Part shown: one piece after another, positions 32,972 through 44,500 of the stretch
Layout of the letters: every line of letters begins with the position of its first letter
Position numbering within the stretch: position 1 is the stretch's first letter
From: Rosa chinensis
Lineage: Eukaryota; Streptophyta; Magnoliopsida; Rosales; Rosaceae
Reading direction: 5' to 3'
NCBI RefSeq assembly: GCF_002994745.2
Contig: NC_037091.1
Coordinates: 1,674,001-1,738,000 of the forward strand
DNA length: 64,000 bases
Translations under genes and position numbers: made by a program
The notes under the pieces: model-generated
The model's input: only the letters and a program-made list of their open reading frames with translations
What the model was told of the DNA's origin: nothing
Database searches by the model: none

Positions 32972-34207
32972 TTAAGATTATTAAGAGAAGAGATTTTGTT
33001 AGCCAAAATTGAAAAGTGTGATGCTACAGATCCCAAATTTTTTACCAAATTTGGATCCCAAATGATGTGGCATATTGATTTTGTGGAATCTAAATTCCAC
33101 CATGTATCTCTAAAAATAAAAAGTTCTTTTAACAATAACTCAATAAGCTTTAAAATCATATATACATTTAAAACAAATTTTTGCACTTAACCAATACAAA
33201 CAGTCTCCAAATGCAACAGAACTTAGAATTCTCATGCTAAGGAAAAACTACATGACCAGCTTAAATGAAAAATAAATGATGAAACATATTCCAGCACACC
33301 AATTCCTTATTCCATTGCACATTTTCAATTAGCATTATAGTTCGTGTACATGCTCCACAAAATCCCTTGTTTCCTCGTATTAATAATAATCATAATAAGA
33401 AGAAACCCTAATCCTCATAACTCATGAAAGCATGAAGAGAAATTCTCAGACTTCCTGGAATTGTATTCCAGCTATTCACTGAATTTCCATCATCTTCTTT
33501 CATTGTTATAATGTGATTGAGGTCTTAATCGAATTGGATTTTATACGGATTGTTAGGTGTTCGTTGTTTTGTAGTCGGTATTGAGAAGGAACTAAGTACA
33601 CACGTGTGGGTGATATGGGATTGTGGAATCTTGTTATTATTGTCATATCCTTCAGATCATAACAATCATTGAAAATAAAAACTACAACCGTTAATTAATT
33701 GACTGGTTCATGAATACATACATGTGTGTGTAATTTAGATCTCCATTTTTTTTTTGTTGATAAAATACTACCAGCCGCCGTCCATGGCTCTGCCATGGCA
33801 CTTGCTTGGAAGAACAGGGAAGAACAGGGTTGGAGAGTAGAAGAATTAACCCAAGTTGAAATCATTATTAATTTCTTTAATAAAAAATAATATTTTTTGA
33901 TAATGAGAAAATTACAAGAGGGAAATATTGCTGAAAATTTTTATGTATAAAATGATGATATGGCACTTACCATGTCATTTGGTATTGATATTTGGTATAA
34001 TTTTTTGGTGTCTCAAGCATTTTTCAATTGAAAATTTTGACAGATTTAATCCTGAAAGATTTAAAAACTTTGAAAATAAATTAAATCACAAGGGTAAATA
34101 TGAAAATTATAAAATAGATTTTTATTAAGAAAATTGAAAAGAAATGAGCCGACAAGCCCCACTTTTCTCTCTCATTATTCTTTCTCTGCAATAACTGTTT
34201 TATTTCA
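32972..34207. other. AT-rich stretch, possible left part of a second Helitron
   Basis: Immediately after the mini-Helitron, GATTATTAAGAGAAGAGATT repeats the start of that element, lacking the initial TCTATACT. A Helitron-like 3' end lies at 40,787-40,790, so this may be the left end of a larger Helitron. No genes. Confidence 0.35.
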
Positions 34208-35634
34208 TTTATTTTTGAGAAATTTTATTAACACATCCCTAAATACTTAATACACATTGAAATTTTTCTACATTTAAAATCAGATTATATGGGTATATGA
34301 AATGACTAAAAAGACATCCATATTAGAAAAGGAACTATAGTTGGAATATGTTTAATAGCTTTTAATATTGTTATAAATTACGAATTACAAAATTCTCATG
34401 ATTGTTCATATTGTTTCATGGTAATTAATAGATAGAATGAAAATAAAAACCAGTATGATATATATAAACCCTAATTGGAATCTTCTTCTACAAGCTTGAC
34501 TACTAGCAATTTTGCATTACAAAATCCTTATGATTGTATATGTTGTTATAACTAACGGAGAGAAAATAACAACAATGTAGTTATATATAAACCTAGTTGG
34601 GATTCTCGATCATCATGTGTTCTTGATTATTTTCAACAATCTTGACTACAAGCAATTTTGAATAACAAAGTTGTTAAGATTGTACAGGTGTCATGATAAT
34701 AATTGAAAGAAAATTAAAATTATTATGATGATTTTGATAATTAAACGCATTTAAATTCATTATGATATATATAGAATGTTGTGATTATGATAAAGATTGG
34801 CATGATGATTTTTATATTAATTTATATATAGTGATTTCATATAGAATTTTGAGATATATTCTTGAGAGAGCTCCGAGCAATACTGAGCGACCTCGAGAGC
34901 GTGAAACCTAGGGTTTCGTGTGGCGGCTGTGATCGTGCGGTGTCCAGACCAGAACGACGGCGTGCAGACGGAACGACAGTTCCTTGGCCGGCGACGTCGG
35001 TTTCTGGGTGTGTCAAAGACCCAAGTTGAGGTGGTACGGCTTCGATTCGCGGAGGCTTTAGGCTGAGGCGTTCGAGGGATCCGATCTCGTCAGGGTTTGT
35101 GTGGTATCGGCACTGGTCTTGGCCAGTGTCTCATACTGACAAGGCGCGAGTCATCGAGGTCGAGGTGGTTGGGGTTCGTCGTCTGGCTATTTGGTAGTGC
35201 CGCTGAAGCTTTCAATCAGTGGTGGAGTTTGAACAGCATCGAGGTTTGCAGACCGCTGTGATTGCAGATCTGATGCAGTGGTGGATTGGCTAGCCGCCGG
35301 ACCAAGCTGCGGTGGAGGCTGCCTGCGGGTTTCTGCCCTATTAACTCGAGTTTGGATCTGGGCCTTTGGGCCTAGGTTCAAGCTTGGGTTGATGGGCTCT
35401 AATCTGTGGCAGCTTTCTGGGCTTGGGCTAATGAGGCAGGCAAGCTTTCCTAGGAAGTAAGGATTGATTTGGGCTTGGGCCTACGGGCTTGGGCTCAAGT
35501 TGAGACAAGCTGGGCCCTAAGAAATTAGGGTACTGAGCCTGTGTGAGGTTAGATAAACTTCTATGAGTCTTCTATGACGTTTCTAGTTTTTTGCTTGTAC
35601 CACAATTGCGTGATTGGCAAGTGAGGGCTAGTTT

Positions 35635-38289
35635 TGATGTCCCGAACCCGAATTCACCGGTTTACTAGTCATTTGGACGGTAAACAACTTTTACTATCGT
35701 TTCAATGCTTTTAGGGGGCCCTAAAAGTTGACTTTTTGTTCGGGTCAAAATTTGAGAAAATTTCCTTCATGAAAGTTGTAGAGGACGTTAAACCGAGCGC
35801 GTACATATGTGGTACGTAAAAATCGGAGTTGTAACGAAGAAGTTATAAGGGTTTTAAGTTAGTGGCAGTTTTGTAATTTCATGGAATTCATGTCTATAAA
35901 TAGAAATCTGGACTCTCCATTTCGGGAAAGCCCCGAAAATTTCCAGTTTTCTTCCTCTCGCCGACGTAACTTTCCAGCGTCGCTGCCGCCTCGTCCGGCC
36001 ACCTACGGCCATGAAATTGGTGTCCATCTCTTCGTCTTGAAACAAGGTTTCTATCTATATATGCCTTGCACCCTATCATTCACCATAGACGACGAATTGA
36101 AGCCAACAAGTTCATTGTAGCAGCTCGGGTTTTCTGGAAAATTTTCCAGATTCCGGCCATCTCCGGCAGCATTTTTGAACTTGATCGATGCGCCTCGAGA
36201 CGTGGATGATATCCCTCCAAGCTTTTTCCACAAATCGAAGTGAAATTGACGAATCGAAGGTTTGAATTTTTGGGTACTATTTGGAAAATCGGGTTTTACT
36301 GTTTGAGCTTAGTTTCGGGTATTTTCATGTGTTTTCTGACTTTGTGGTAGTTGAGAAAGATGTTTGGATGGTGAGACGAAGCTGCTACCAAAATTTGGTG
36401 GCCGGAGGCGGAGGTTGCCGGTGTGTGAACAGTGATGCGGTGCGTGAACAGTGACTTAATGTTTGTTTTTAGCTAGATTAATTTCTTAAATGTTGTAGAG
36501 CTTGTATGTGAAGTTTGGTGAATTTTGGAGGAATTTGGAATTGTTTGTGATCTTCCGAAGTTTGGGCTTTTGTGATTGAATTGTGGGAAATCCGGCAGTC
36601 GGATTTCCCTCGTTTTCGTTGTGGAATATATAAATCGAGGAATTGGTGGTAATGGTGAAGTTTGGATTAAATTGGAGAAGAAATGAAAATGTTGATTTTG
36701 AGAATAGGGCTTTGGAATCGTATTTAAATTCCGGATTGTTATTCACGAATTACAATTGTATACAGGGCGACGTGCCGAGCTACTGCTCGACGTAGGAAAC
36801 CGGTAGCGTGGTCGCCTAAACAGTACTGTTAGTGGACATTTATTTTAAATTAATTGTGCATGCAGTATATTAGCATTTTCCGATTGAGATTTAATTTATA
36901 ATTTGAATTATTGAGTTTTATGGTTTTATGAGATTTAGTTTATCGAGATTTATTTATGAATTACAAGATTAGTATTGAAATTCCTTCCCAAGGGCTTTTA
37001 GTAGATTTTTGAGATAGTCATTCATGAGTTATTGAGTTGAGGAATGATTTTCGAGAAGTGACTGATTCAGAAAATATTATGAGAATTATGGATTTCGAAT
37101 ATCGGTTTTTATGAGGATTCACGAGTACGAATGTTTCATCGAATTTTTGAGCATGATTGAATTATTGAGATTTATTGAGCTTTGAGCTCCGTACTTATCA
37201 GCCTTGAAGTTAGATTGAGTTTTCTTTCCGAAAACATTTATTGATTTATAGAGTATTTGATTTTATGCTTTCGAGGATTTATTGAGATTTTGAGGTTATT
37301 TTCAGTTTCTTGAGGAGGCTATTCAGTTTATTAAGGAGGCCAGTTTTGGCGCATGCGTATCTTACCTAGTTGGCAGTCCCTTCTAGGTAATAGTCTGGTT
37401 GGCAGTCCCTTCCAGCTACAGCCCGGTTGGCAGTCCCATCCGATGCGTCACCTGGTTGGCAGTCCCTTCCAGATGACATGAGGTAGTTAGTCGGCAGTCC
37501 CGTCTACTACCTGTGGCTAGTTGGCAGTCCCTTCTATCCACCGCCTCCTATTCTGGTTGGCAGTCCCTTCCGATGCGTCATCTGGGTGGCAGTCCCTCCT
37601 GGATGACATGAGATGACTAGACAGCAGTCCTTTCTAGTCATCAAACGAGCCTCATGAAAATGATGTTTTTATAAGGATTGAGGATGAGATTTTAAGAGGT
37701 TTCTAGATGTTCTTGTTACGTAATTGAGATTTCAGTAAAGAGAATGATTAAAGTGTTTTTAAGATTGTTACTGCATGCGAGATTTTAGAGAATAACTTGG
37801 GAAAACATTAAGTTTTATTTATATATTTGAAAGTACTTATTTTTCGTCCACTCACTCTAACGGATTTTAAATGTTTTCCCCTGGGCCCTTCAGTTTTAAA
37901 TGCCCAGTTTGCAGGCCAGTTTAGCTTGAGGTCGAGCGTACTTGGGGTTGAGGCATAGCTGTCATAGCTTCCGCATTATAAAACTATCGGTCATTTATCT
38001 TGTTTTCTATTCTCTTGTACGCCTGTACATTAGATTGCTCTGATAACCTATGAGATTAATATTCTTAAGTTCAGAATTGTTTGTGAAATTGGAGATGTTG
38101 TGATACAGGGAGCAGGGTGGCTCCAGAAAATTAAGGATAGATTATTTTAGAAGTGTAAATGTTTTTCTACAGGTTTTGGGTTGTCCATTTTTAGGGGAAG
38201 TTCTGTTAAATTTTTGGTAGAATTTCTTCTAAGGTGGGCCCCGCAGGGCCTTTTCGGATTTCAGGGTGAAATCGGGGCTGGTCCTGTCA
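35635..38289 (+). mobile_element. Long LTR (2.65 kb) nested in LINE derivative
   Basis: Starts near TGATGTCCCGAACC and ends GGTCCTGTCA. CTAGT occurs on both sides (35,628-35,632 and 38,290-38,294), but two extra T residues separate it from the start, so the exact left edge is uncertain. TATAAATA stands at 35,895, at the same offset as in the LTR at 28,093, and both have related sequence before it (TTCCTTCA, AAAGTTGTAGAG, ATCGGAGTT, AAGTTAT). The same order follows: CT-rich initiator, GC-rich leader, AT-rich part, hairpin array. No coding frame. Confidence 0.78.
37362..37638 (+). repeat. Array of ~9 hairpins with constant loop GGCAGTCCC and variable stems
   Basis: The loop word TTGGCAGTCCCTT or close variants recurs every 26-36 bases. 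Flanking arms differ from unit to unit but stay complementary: TTACCTAG/CTAGGTAA (37,362-37,390), GTCACCTGG/CCAGATGAC (near 37,447-37,475), AGGTAGT/ACTACCT (near 37,481-37,511), GTGGCTAG/CTATCCAC (near 37,513-37,540) and GATGACTAGA/TCTAGTCATC (37,612-37,642). Two units (near 37,420 and 37,555) pair weakly. Confidence 0.88.
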
Positions 38290-38429
38290 CTAGTTGAATG
38301 ATTTCTTTCCGTAAGAGGTGAGGTTTTTTCATTCTTGTATAGGCTCGCTTAAATGTGAGCGTCCCAGTGATCCTTAATGGTTTGCTTTAGCTCAGATAGG
38401 TTATACCGGATTTTCTTGCCGGGTTTCTT

Positions 38430-38674
38430 ACGTAAGTTTTGGTAGACTACAACCTATTTGCTGTTGATCTAATGAAATCAACTTCTATTCAAAAAAAAAA
38501 TATAGAATTTTGAGATTTGAGGATAATTCAGGTAGTTTGAGTGGTGTATTTAATAAAATAATAGAATAAGAAATCAAATTGGTGGTGTATTAAGTAGTTT
38601 GTTATGTAAGTTTTGGTAGACTACAGCCTATTTGCTGTTGATCTAATGAAATCAACTTCTATTAAAAAAAAAAA
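38430..38674 (+). repeat. Tandem duplication of LINE 3' end and flank
   Basis: The segment from TATGTAAGTTTTGGTAGAC through the poly(A) and about 95 bases of flanking DNA is repeated. The first copy ends at about 38,597. The second runs from 38,603 to the Pack-MULE at 38,675 and resumes after it at 40,574-40,685. Confidence 0.85.
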
Positions 38675-39599
38675 GGACAAAATACTGTTTACTCCCTATA
38701 CTTATAGGGTTTCGACGTTTCAGTCCCTGACGTTTCAATTTCACCTAAAAACTCCCTAAACTCTCCAACTTCACCCAATTAGTCCTTACCGTCAATTCTC
38801 CGTCAAAAACTCAGTTACTTTGCTGACATGGCATGGTTTTCACATTAAAATGACTGTTATACCCTCACTGACAAAAAAAAAAAAAACTCTCCTTCTCTTT
38901 TCTTTTTACCTGTTCTTCTTCCTCCGTGTCCCTCCTCTTCGGCCTTTTCTTCCTCCATGTCCCTGCTCTTGGTTGTTCATGCAAAACTCATTTACCCAGA
39001 AGGCGAAACCAACGGGAGGAAAAAGCAAAGCTTATACTACCATCAATTCAAATCCCACACATCCCAATTAACATTTAACAAATATCCACAACCAACATGA
39101 ACCCAGTCTCTTTCCCGAGACGAAATTTGAACAAAACAAGCAAACTAGCAGATCAGAGAAAACAAATAGAGTCATACTGACGTAGCATCAATCTCACAAG
39201 AACTTATTCATATTCAATTAAATCCCTGATTCAAACTTCAACCACCAACATATATACCTGAAAACCACAAAGAATTGAAATTTAAAGTATCTTGCACTGA
39301 ATCAGTTTTAGGGGGTTTTGCCATAGTTCTCTCTACTACCCACGATGTCGGCCACCTCCTTCCAGTTCTTCTGCTATAGGTTCCCTCTGCTCAGCTTCCA
39401 TTCCGACTTCTGCAAATTCATCATCTCAAATTGTTCATATTGCACGCAACCACAACATGATTCAAATGAAATCAACTCTAACTTCTAAACTCACAATCCA
39501 CAACTTCAAAAACAAAATCAAACAAAATAAGTAAACCCAAACTGCAATCAACTTGAAAGATGAACTATACAGTCTTCGACTACACAAATACAAAATGTT

Positions 39600-39870
39600 G
39601 ATGAGAAATTTTACCATGGTGGTCCAGTGGTATAGGAAAGCGGGTCCAATTGTTCGAAAGCTTCAAAATCTGAGCGACGAAGCCGAGAATTTCATTGGTA
39701 ATTCTTGGCACGGAACCGCCGCCGTCTTCTTCCGAAAGCTCCGTTCGAACTGGCATCAAGTTCGAAGCCAATTTGGAGATTTCGGCGATGGAGAGAAACG
39801 AGAGGCTTGTCTTGAAGCTCCTACCCAATTCCGCAAGATTGTTTCGAACTCCCAAGAGCGCCGGAGACGG
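39600..39870 (-). pseudogene. Captured BSD-domain protein fragment
   Basis: Minus-strand translation [19 protein letters not shown], then AEISKLASNL and PRITNEILGFVAQI, ending with W-x2-FP-x-PLD. This order resembles the N-terminal half of plant BSD-domain proteins (a conserved LAE-GGSFK segment followed by the helix before the BSD core). It directly follows the V-ATPase fragment in the same strand. Family assignment is from memory of conserved blocks, so moderate confidence. Confidence 0.6.
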
Positions 39871-39914
39871 TGAAGGTTGAGAATCGGAGGAGGGAAGGGG
39901 GGATGACGACGGTG

Positions 39915-40290
39915 GAAAGTCCAGCGAGGCCACAAGTAAGGACAGAGGACAAGTGAGCATATCCATCCAACAGGTAATAAGATTTAGCCTTTGGATTGAT
40001 CCTGATGCTGATAATCACAGCTATGATGAGGCCGTAGATCCCAAGCACTCCAGCCATGACCACCGGAACAATCGATTTCATGACCAGCTCCTGCCGCATC
40101 CCTCCCATCGAGGCCACGCCCACACCACTCTTGGTGGTCCAGTACGCCGCGCCCATGCCTGTGGCAAGATCAGAAATTAAATCAAAGTTCTAGGAAGAAA
40201 CGAGTAAAATCAAGGGATCTGAGATCGGGGAGGGACTTACAAGAGAAGACGAGAGCTGCGGCGGTGATGATGAGGATGGAGACGAGAGAG
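39915..40290 (-). pseudogene. Captured V-ATPase proteolipid subunit c fragment with intron
   Basis: On the minus strand, AALVFSC (ending at 40,241) is joined across an 82-bp GT-AG intron (40,240-40,159) to [18 protein letters not shown]. The match continues through [19 protein letters not shown] and NPKAKSYY to [14 protein letters not shown]. This is the membrane rotor subunit c, near-identical to the plant family up to the point where it breaks off. The codon at the junction is split (T|GC). The intron shows capture from DNA. It covers only the first half of the protein. Confidence 0.88.
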
Positions 40291-40756
40291 GGGAAGAAGA
40301 AGAGGTAAAAAGAAGAGACAGAGAGAGAGGAAAAAATAAAATATAAATAAATAAATAAAAAAGAAAAGAAAAAGAGAAAGTGAGGGTATAACAGTCATTT
40401 TAATGTGAAAAGCATGCCACGTCAGCAAAGTAACCGAGTTTTTGACGGAGAATTGACGGTAAGGACTAATTGGGTGAAATTGGAGAGTTTAGGGAGTTTT
40501 TAGGTGAAATTGAAACGTCAGGGACTGAAACGTCGAAACCCTATAAGTATAGGGAGTAAACAGTATTTTGTCCAAAAAAAAATATAGAATTTTGAGATTT
40601 GAGGATAATTCAGGTAGTTTGAGTGGTGTATTTAATAAAATAATAGAATAAGAAATCAAATTGGTGGTGTATCAAGTAAGAGGTGTGTATTAAGTATTTA
40701 GGGATGTGCAAATAAAATTTCCCTTTATTTTTCTATTTTCTTAAAAAAAAAAAAAT

Positions 40757-40790
40757 ACACATGCAGCAGAGCATGTATGAATAATACTAG
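40757..40790 (+). mobile_element. Helitron-like 3' terminus
   Basis: Hairpin ACATGC-AGCAGA-GCATGT (40,759-40,776), then ten bases later CTAG (40,787-40,790) followed by T. This is the standard Helitron 3' end. The matching 5' end is not certain; the candidate is near 32,977. Confidence 0.6.
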
Positions 40791-41507
40791 TTTAAATAAT
40801 AAGAGATGGTAATATTTGTTTGGTTTCATCCTCACGCTAGGAGAGTAGGACTATAAGAGTTAGTTTTTTTTTTTTTTGAACGGATAAGAGTTAGTTTGTT
40901 AAGCAGGAGTATTTTGTACGCGCCTAAGGTGCACTTCTGCTAGCTTTAGGGTTATATTTACCGTCTTTGTCCAGATTTGAGGTTATTTCTACATAGGGAG
41001 AAATATCATTTTGGTCATCGAACTATGGGTCGCTCGACACTTTGGTCATCCAACTTTTAAAAACTTCATTTTGGTCATCGAACTATATCACTGTATATCA
41101 CTTTGGTCATTTTCGTCAGTTTTCTTGTTAACTCCAGGGGTATTTTGGAGATGAAATGTTTTACCCGCCATTTTTATAACTTAATCCAATTTTCCCCGCC
41201 TAAACATAAAACTTCATCCAATTTTGCCAACTTTCCCCTCCTTTTATTCATGCATTCATCATCAGTAATCAAAGCATACAACAGATAAAAATAATTGAGT
41301 CAGAGAATGATTCAAAGTGAGGGAATATAAGAGGAAGAAAAATATTGATTTAATAAATCGAGGAATTATAAGAGGGAAAAGTTGGCAAAATTGGATGAAG
41401 TTTTATGTTTAGGCGGGAAAAGTTGGTTTAAGTTATAAAAATGGCAAGTAAACCTTTAAATCTCCAAAATACCCTTGGAGTTAACAGAGAAAACAGACGG
41501 AATGACC

Positions 41508-44500
41508 TAGGCCTCATCATATGGCCCTTGGACCCTAAGCCCGCCCGGCCAGTAGGGCCGAAGCCCGGCCCGACCCTTCCATTAGGGCGGGCCGGCCCGA
41601 CCCTTTTTTATTTAGGGTAGGGTATGGGTCACACAAATAAAGCCCGGCCCTACCCTACGGCCCGGCCCGATTGAGCCCATAAAGGCTAGGCCCGGCCCGG
41701 CCCTTAAAGCCCGGCCCTAAAATTTATATTTTATTTTTGTTATTTTCTATTACATGTGTTATATGTATAAAACTATGGAAGTGTAGAAAATTATTTCAAT
41801 CTACCATATTAGGAAATTAGTCTTTTAAATTGAGCCATATTTTGAGAAGAAAAAAATAATTTTTTTTAAAGAATTAACCGTTAATTCGGCAAAAACGCCG
41901 CCGTTTTAATATAATCTTATGGGTATTTTAATATTTACCAATAATTACTGTTAACTAATTAACTGTAATAATTACAAAGCTATTATTTCAAATTGGACAA
42001 TATATTCATGTAATACCAATTTTGAAATAAATCAAGTAATCAACATAACTAAAAATAATCAATTGGTCGAGTTAAAACCTTTTTACCAATGTAATGTTAA
42101 CTTCTTAATGAGCAAAATGGGGGACGAAATGGAATTTTTTAAAATGAACCGCTGGATGTTGTTTGCATATGAATATATGTTACTGGTAGAAATTTCAACA
42201 ATTTCCGCTTTCGGTTGGACCTCGATCTACCCGGTCAACTCAATACCCTTAATAGAACATAAAACAAATATGCTCTTAACCAGTCCTTGGCAATTCACTT
42301 TTTTCGATCTTTCAGCTCCCACACTCTCATGGGTAGGGGGTCTACTTATGGATGTCAAAATTCTGCAACGTTTGTCCGCGCATGGTGCCGCTCCCCTTAG
42401 GGAAGTTTGCTTGTGCAAAGCGTTGACCGCTCTGTTAGGTGCCTTATTCACGGCGGATCGGCCTAATTTCTTTACACAATACCTATCACTATTGTATAAA
42501 CATATAAGAATTTTCCAATTGATCGATTTTCATTTCAAAATTTTTGGATCGCACATAATCCTTATATGTCTTGTAATGTAGTATAACTAGTTTATTAGGC
42601 TTGTTACCCTCCACGAGCAAAATGGGGGACGAAATAGAATTTTTTAAAATGAACCGCTGGATGTTGTTTTCATATGAATATATGTTAGTGGTAGAAATTT
42701 CAACAATTTCCGCATTCGGTTGGACCTCGATCTACACGGTCAACTCAATACCCTAAATAGAACATGAAACAAATATGCTCTTAACCGGTCCTTGGCAATT
42801 CACTTTTTTCGATCTTTCAGCTCCCACACTCTCATGGGTAAGGGGTCTACTTATGGATGTCAAAATTCCGCAACGTTTGTCCGCGCATGGTGCCGCTCCC
42901 CTTAGGGAAGTTTGCTTGTGCAAAGCGTTGACCGCTCCGTTAGGTGCCTTATTCACGGCGGATCGGCCTAATTTCTTTACACAATACCTATCACTATTGT
43001 ATAAACATATAAGAATTTTCCAATTGATCGATTTTCATTTCAAAATTTTTGGATCGCACATAATCCTTATATGTCTTGTAATGTAGTATAACTAGTTTAT
43101 TAGGCTTGTTACCCTCCATGAGCAAAATGGGGGACGAAATGGAATTTTTTAAAATGAACCGCTGGATGTTGTTTTCATATGAATATATTTTAGTGGTAGA
43201 AATTTCAACAATTTCCGCATTCGGTTGGACCTCGATCTACACGGTCAACTCAATACCCTTAATAGAACATAAAACAAATATGCTCTTAACCGGTCCTTGG
43301 CAATTCAATTTTTTCGATCTTTCAGCTCCCACACTTTCATGGGTAGGGGGTCTACTTATGGATGTCAAAATTCTGCAACGTTTGTCCGCGCATGGTGCCG
43401 CTCCCCTTAGGAAAGTTTGCTTGTGCAAAGCGTTGACCGCTCCGTTAGGTGCCTTATTCACGGCGGCTCGGCCTAATTTCTTTACACAATACCTATCACT
43501 ATTGTATAAACATATAAAAATTTTCCGATTGATCGATTTTCATTTCAAAATTTTTGGATCGCACATAATCCTTATATGTCTTGTAATGTAGTATAACTAG
43601 TTTATTAGGCTTGTTACCCTCCATGAGCAAAATGGGGGACGAAATGGAATTTTTTAAAATGAACCGCTGGATGTTGTTTTCATATGAATATATGTTAGTG
43701 GTAGAAATTTCAACAATTTCCGCATTCGGTTGGACCTCGATCTACCCGGTCAACTCAATACCCTAAATAGAACATAAAACAAATATGCTCTTAACCGGTT
43801 CTTGGCAATTCACTTTTTTCGATCTTTCAGCTCCCACACTCTCATGGGTAGGGGGTCTACTTACGGATGTCAAAATTCCGTAACGTTTGTCCGCGCATGG
43901 TGCCGCTCCCCTTAGGGAAGTTTGCTTGTGCAAAGCGTTGACCGCTATGTTGGGCACCTTATTCATGGCAGATCGGCCTAATTTTTTACACAATACCTAA
44001 TTACCTATCAATGTTGTATAAACATATGAGAATTTCAGATTGGTCGATTTCCATTTCAGAATTTTTGGATCACATATAATCCTTATATGCCTATTAATGT
44101 AGTATAACTCGTTTATTAGGCTTGTTATCCTCCATGAGCAAAATGGGGGACGAAATGGAATTTTTTAAAATGCACCGTTGGATGTCGTCGTATATGAATA
44201 TATGGTAGTGGTAAAAATTTCAGTGACTTCCACCTTCGGTTGGATCTCTATCGACCCGGTCAACTCCATACCCTAAATAAAACCTAACACAAATATGCTC
44301 ATAACCGAGAATTTGCAATTTTTTTTTTTGATCTATCAGCTCCCACACTCTCATGGGGAGGGGGTCTATCACCTGCTGTCAAAATACGGGGATGTTTGTC
44401 CGCAAAAGGTGCCGCTCCCCTTACGGAAGTTTGCTTATACAAAGTGTTGACCGCTCCGTTTGGTGCCTTATTTAATGCAGATCGGCATAATTTTTTTACA

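Larger units (their letters stand above)
34856..38499 (+). mobile_element. LINE derivative with poly(A), interrupted by a long LTR
   Basis: A perfect 17-bp target duplication, ATATAGAATTTTGAGAT, lies at 34,839-34,855 and 38,500-38,516, and a poly(A) run (38,491-38,499) ends the element. The 5' part (34,856-35,634) is GC-rich and leader-like. The 3' part (38,290-38,499) ends TGTTGATCTAATGAAATCAAC before the poly(A), typical of plant L1 tails. Without the nested LTR the element is about 0.99 kb with no endonuclease or RT, close in size and design to the element at 20,262. Confidence 0.88.
38675..40573 (-). mobile_element. Pack-MULE with captured V-ATPase c and BSD-protein fragments
   Basis: Inverted terminal repeats of about 195 bases (38,675-38,872 and 40,378-40,573), starting GGACAAAATACTGTTTACTC, are flanked by nine A residues on each side, a 9-bp duplication in the poly(A) of the LINE copy. 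Long inverted ends, a 9-bp duplication and host-gene fragments without transposase define a Pack-MULE. The captured fragments are in the same minus-strand sense and adjacent, forming a potential chimeric transcript. Confidence 0.9.
34217..40723. mobile_element. MULE-type MITE, expanded to 6.5 kb by nested insertions
   Basis: The left end, GAGAAATTTTATTAACACAT followed by CCCTAAATACTTAATACAC, is matched in reverse complement by the right end (40,684-40,723). A 9-bp duplication TTTATTTTT flanks it (34,208-34,216 and 40,724-40,732). Nine-base duplications and long inverted ends are typical of Mutator-like elements. Most of the length is later insertions: LINE derivative, long LTR, and Pack-MULE. 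The related smaller element at 48,053 supports the family definition. Confidence 0.8.

Noticed and set aside
37362..37642. CRISPR-like array (repeat word with variable spacers)
   Set aside because: The spacers are the two arms of hairpins and are mutually complementary, and the sequence is in a plant LTR; not a CRISPR array.
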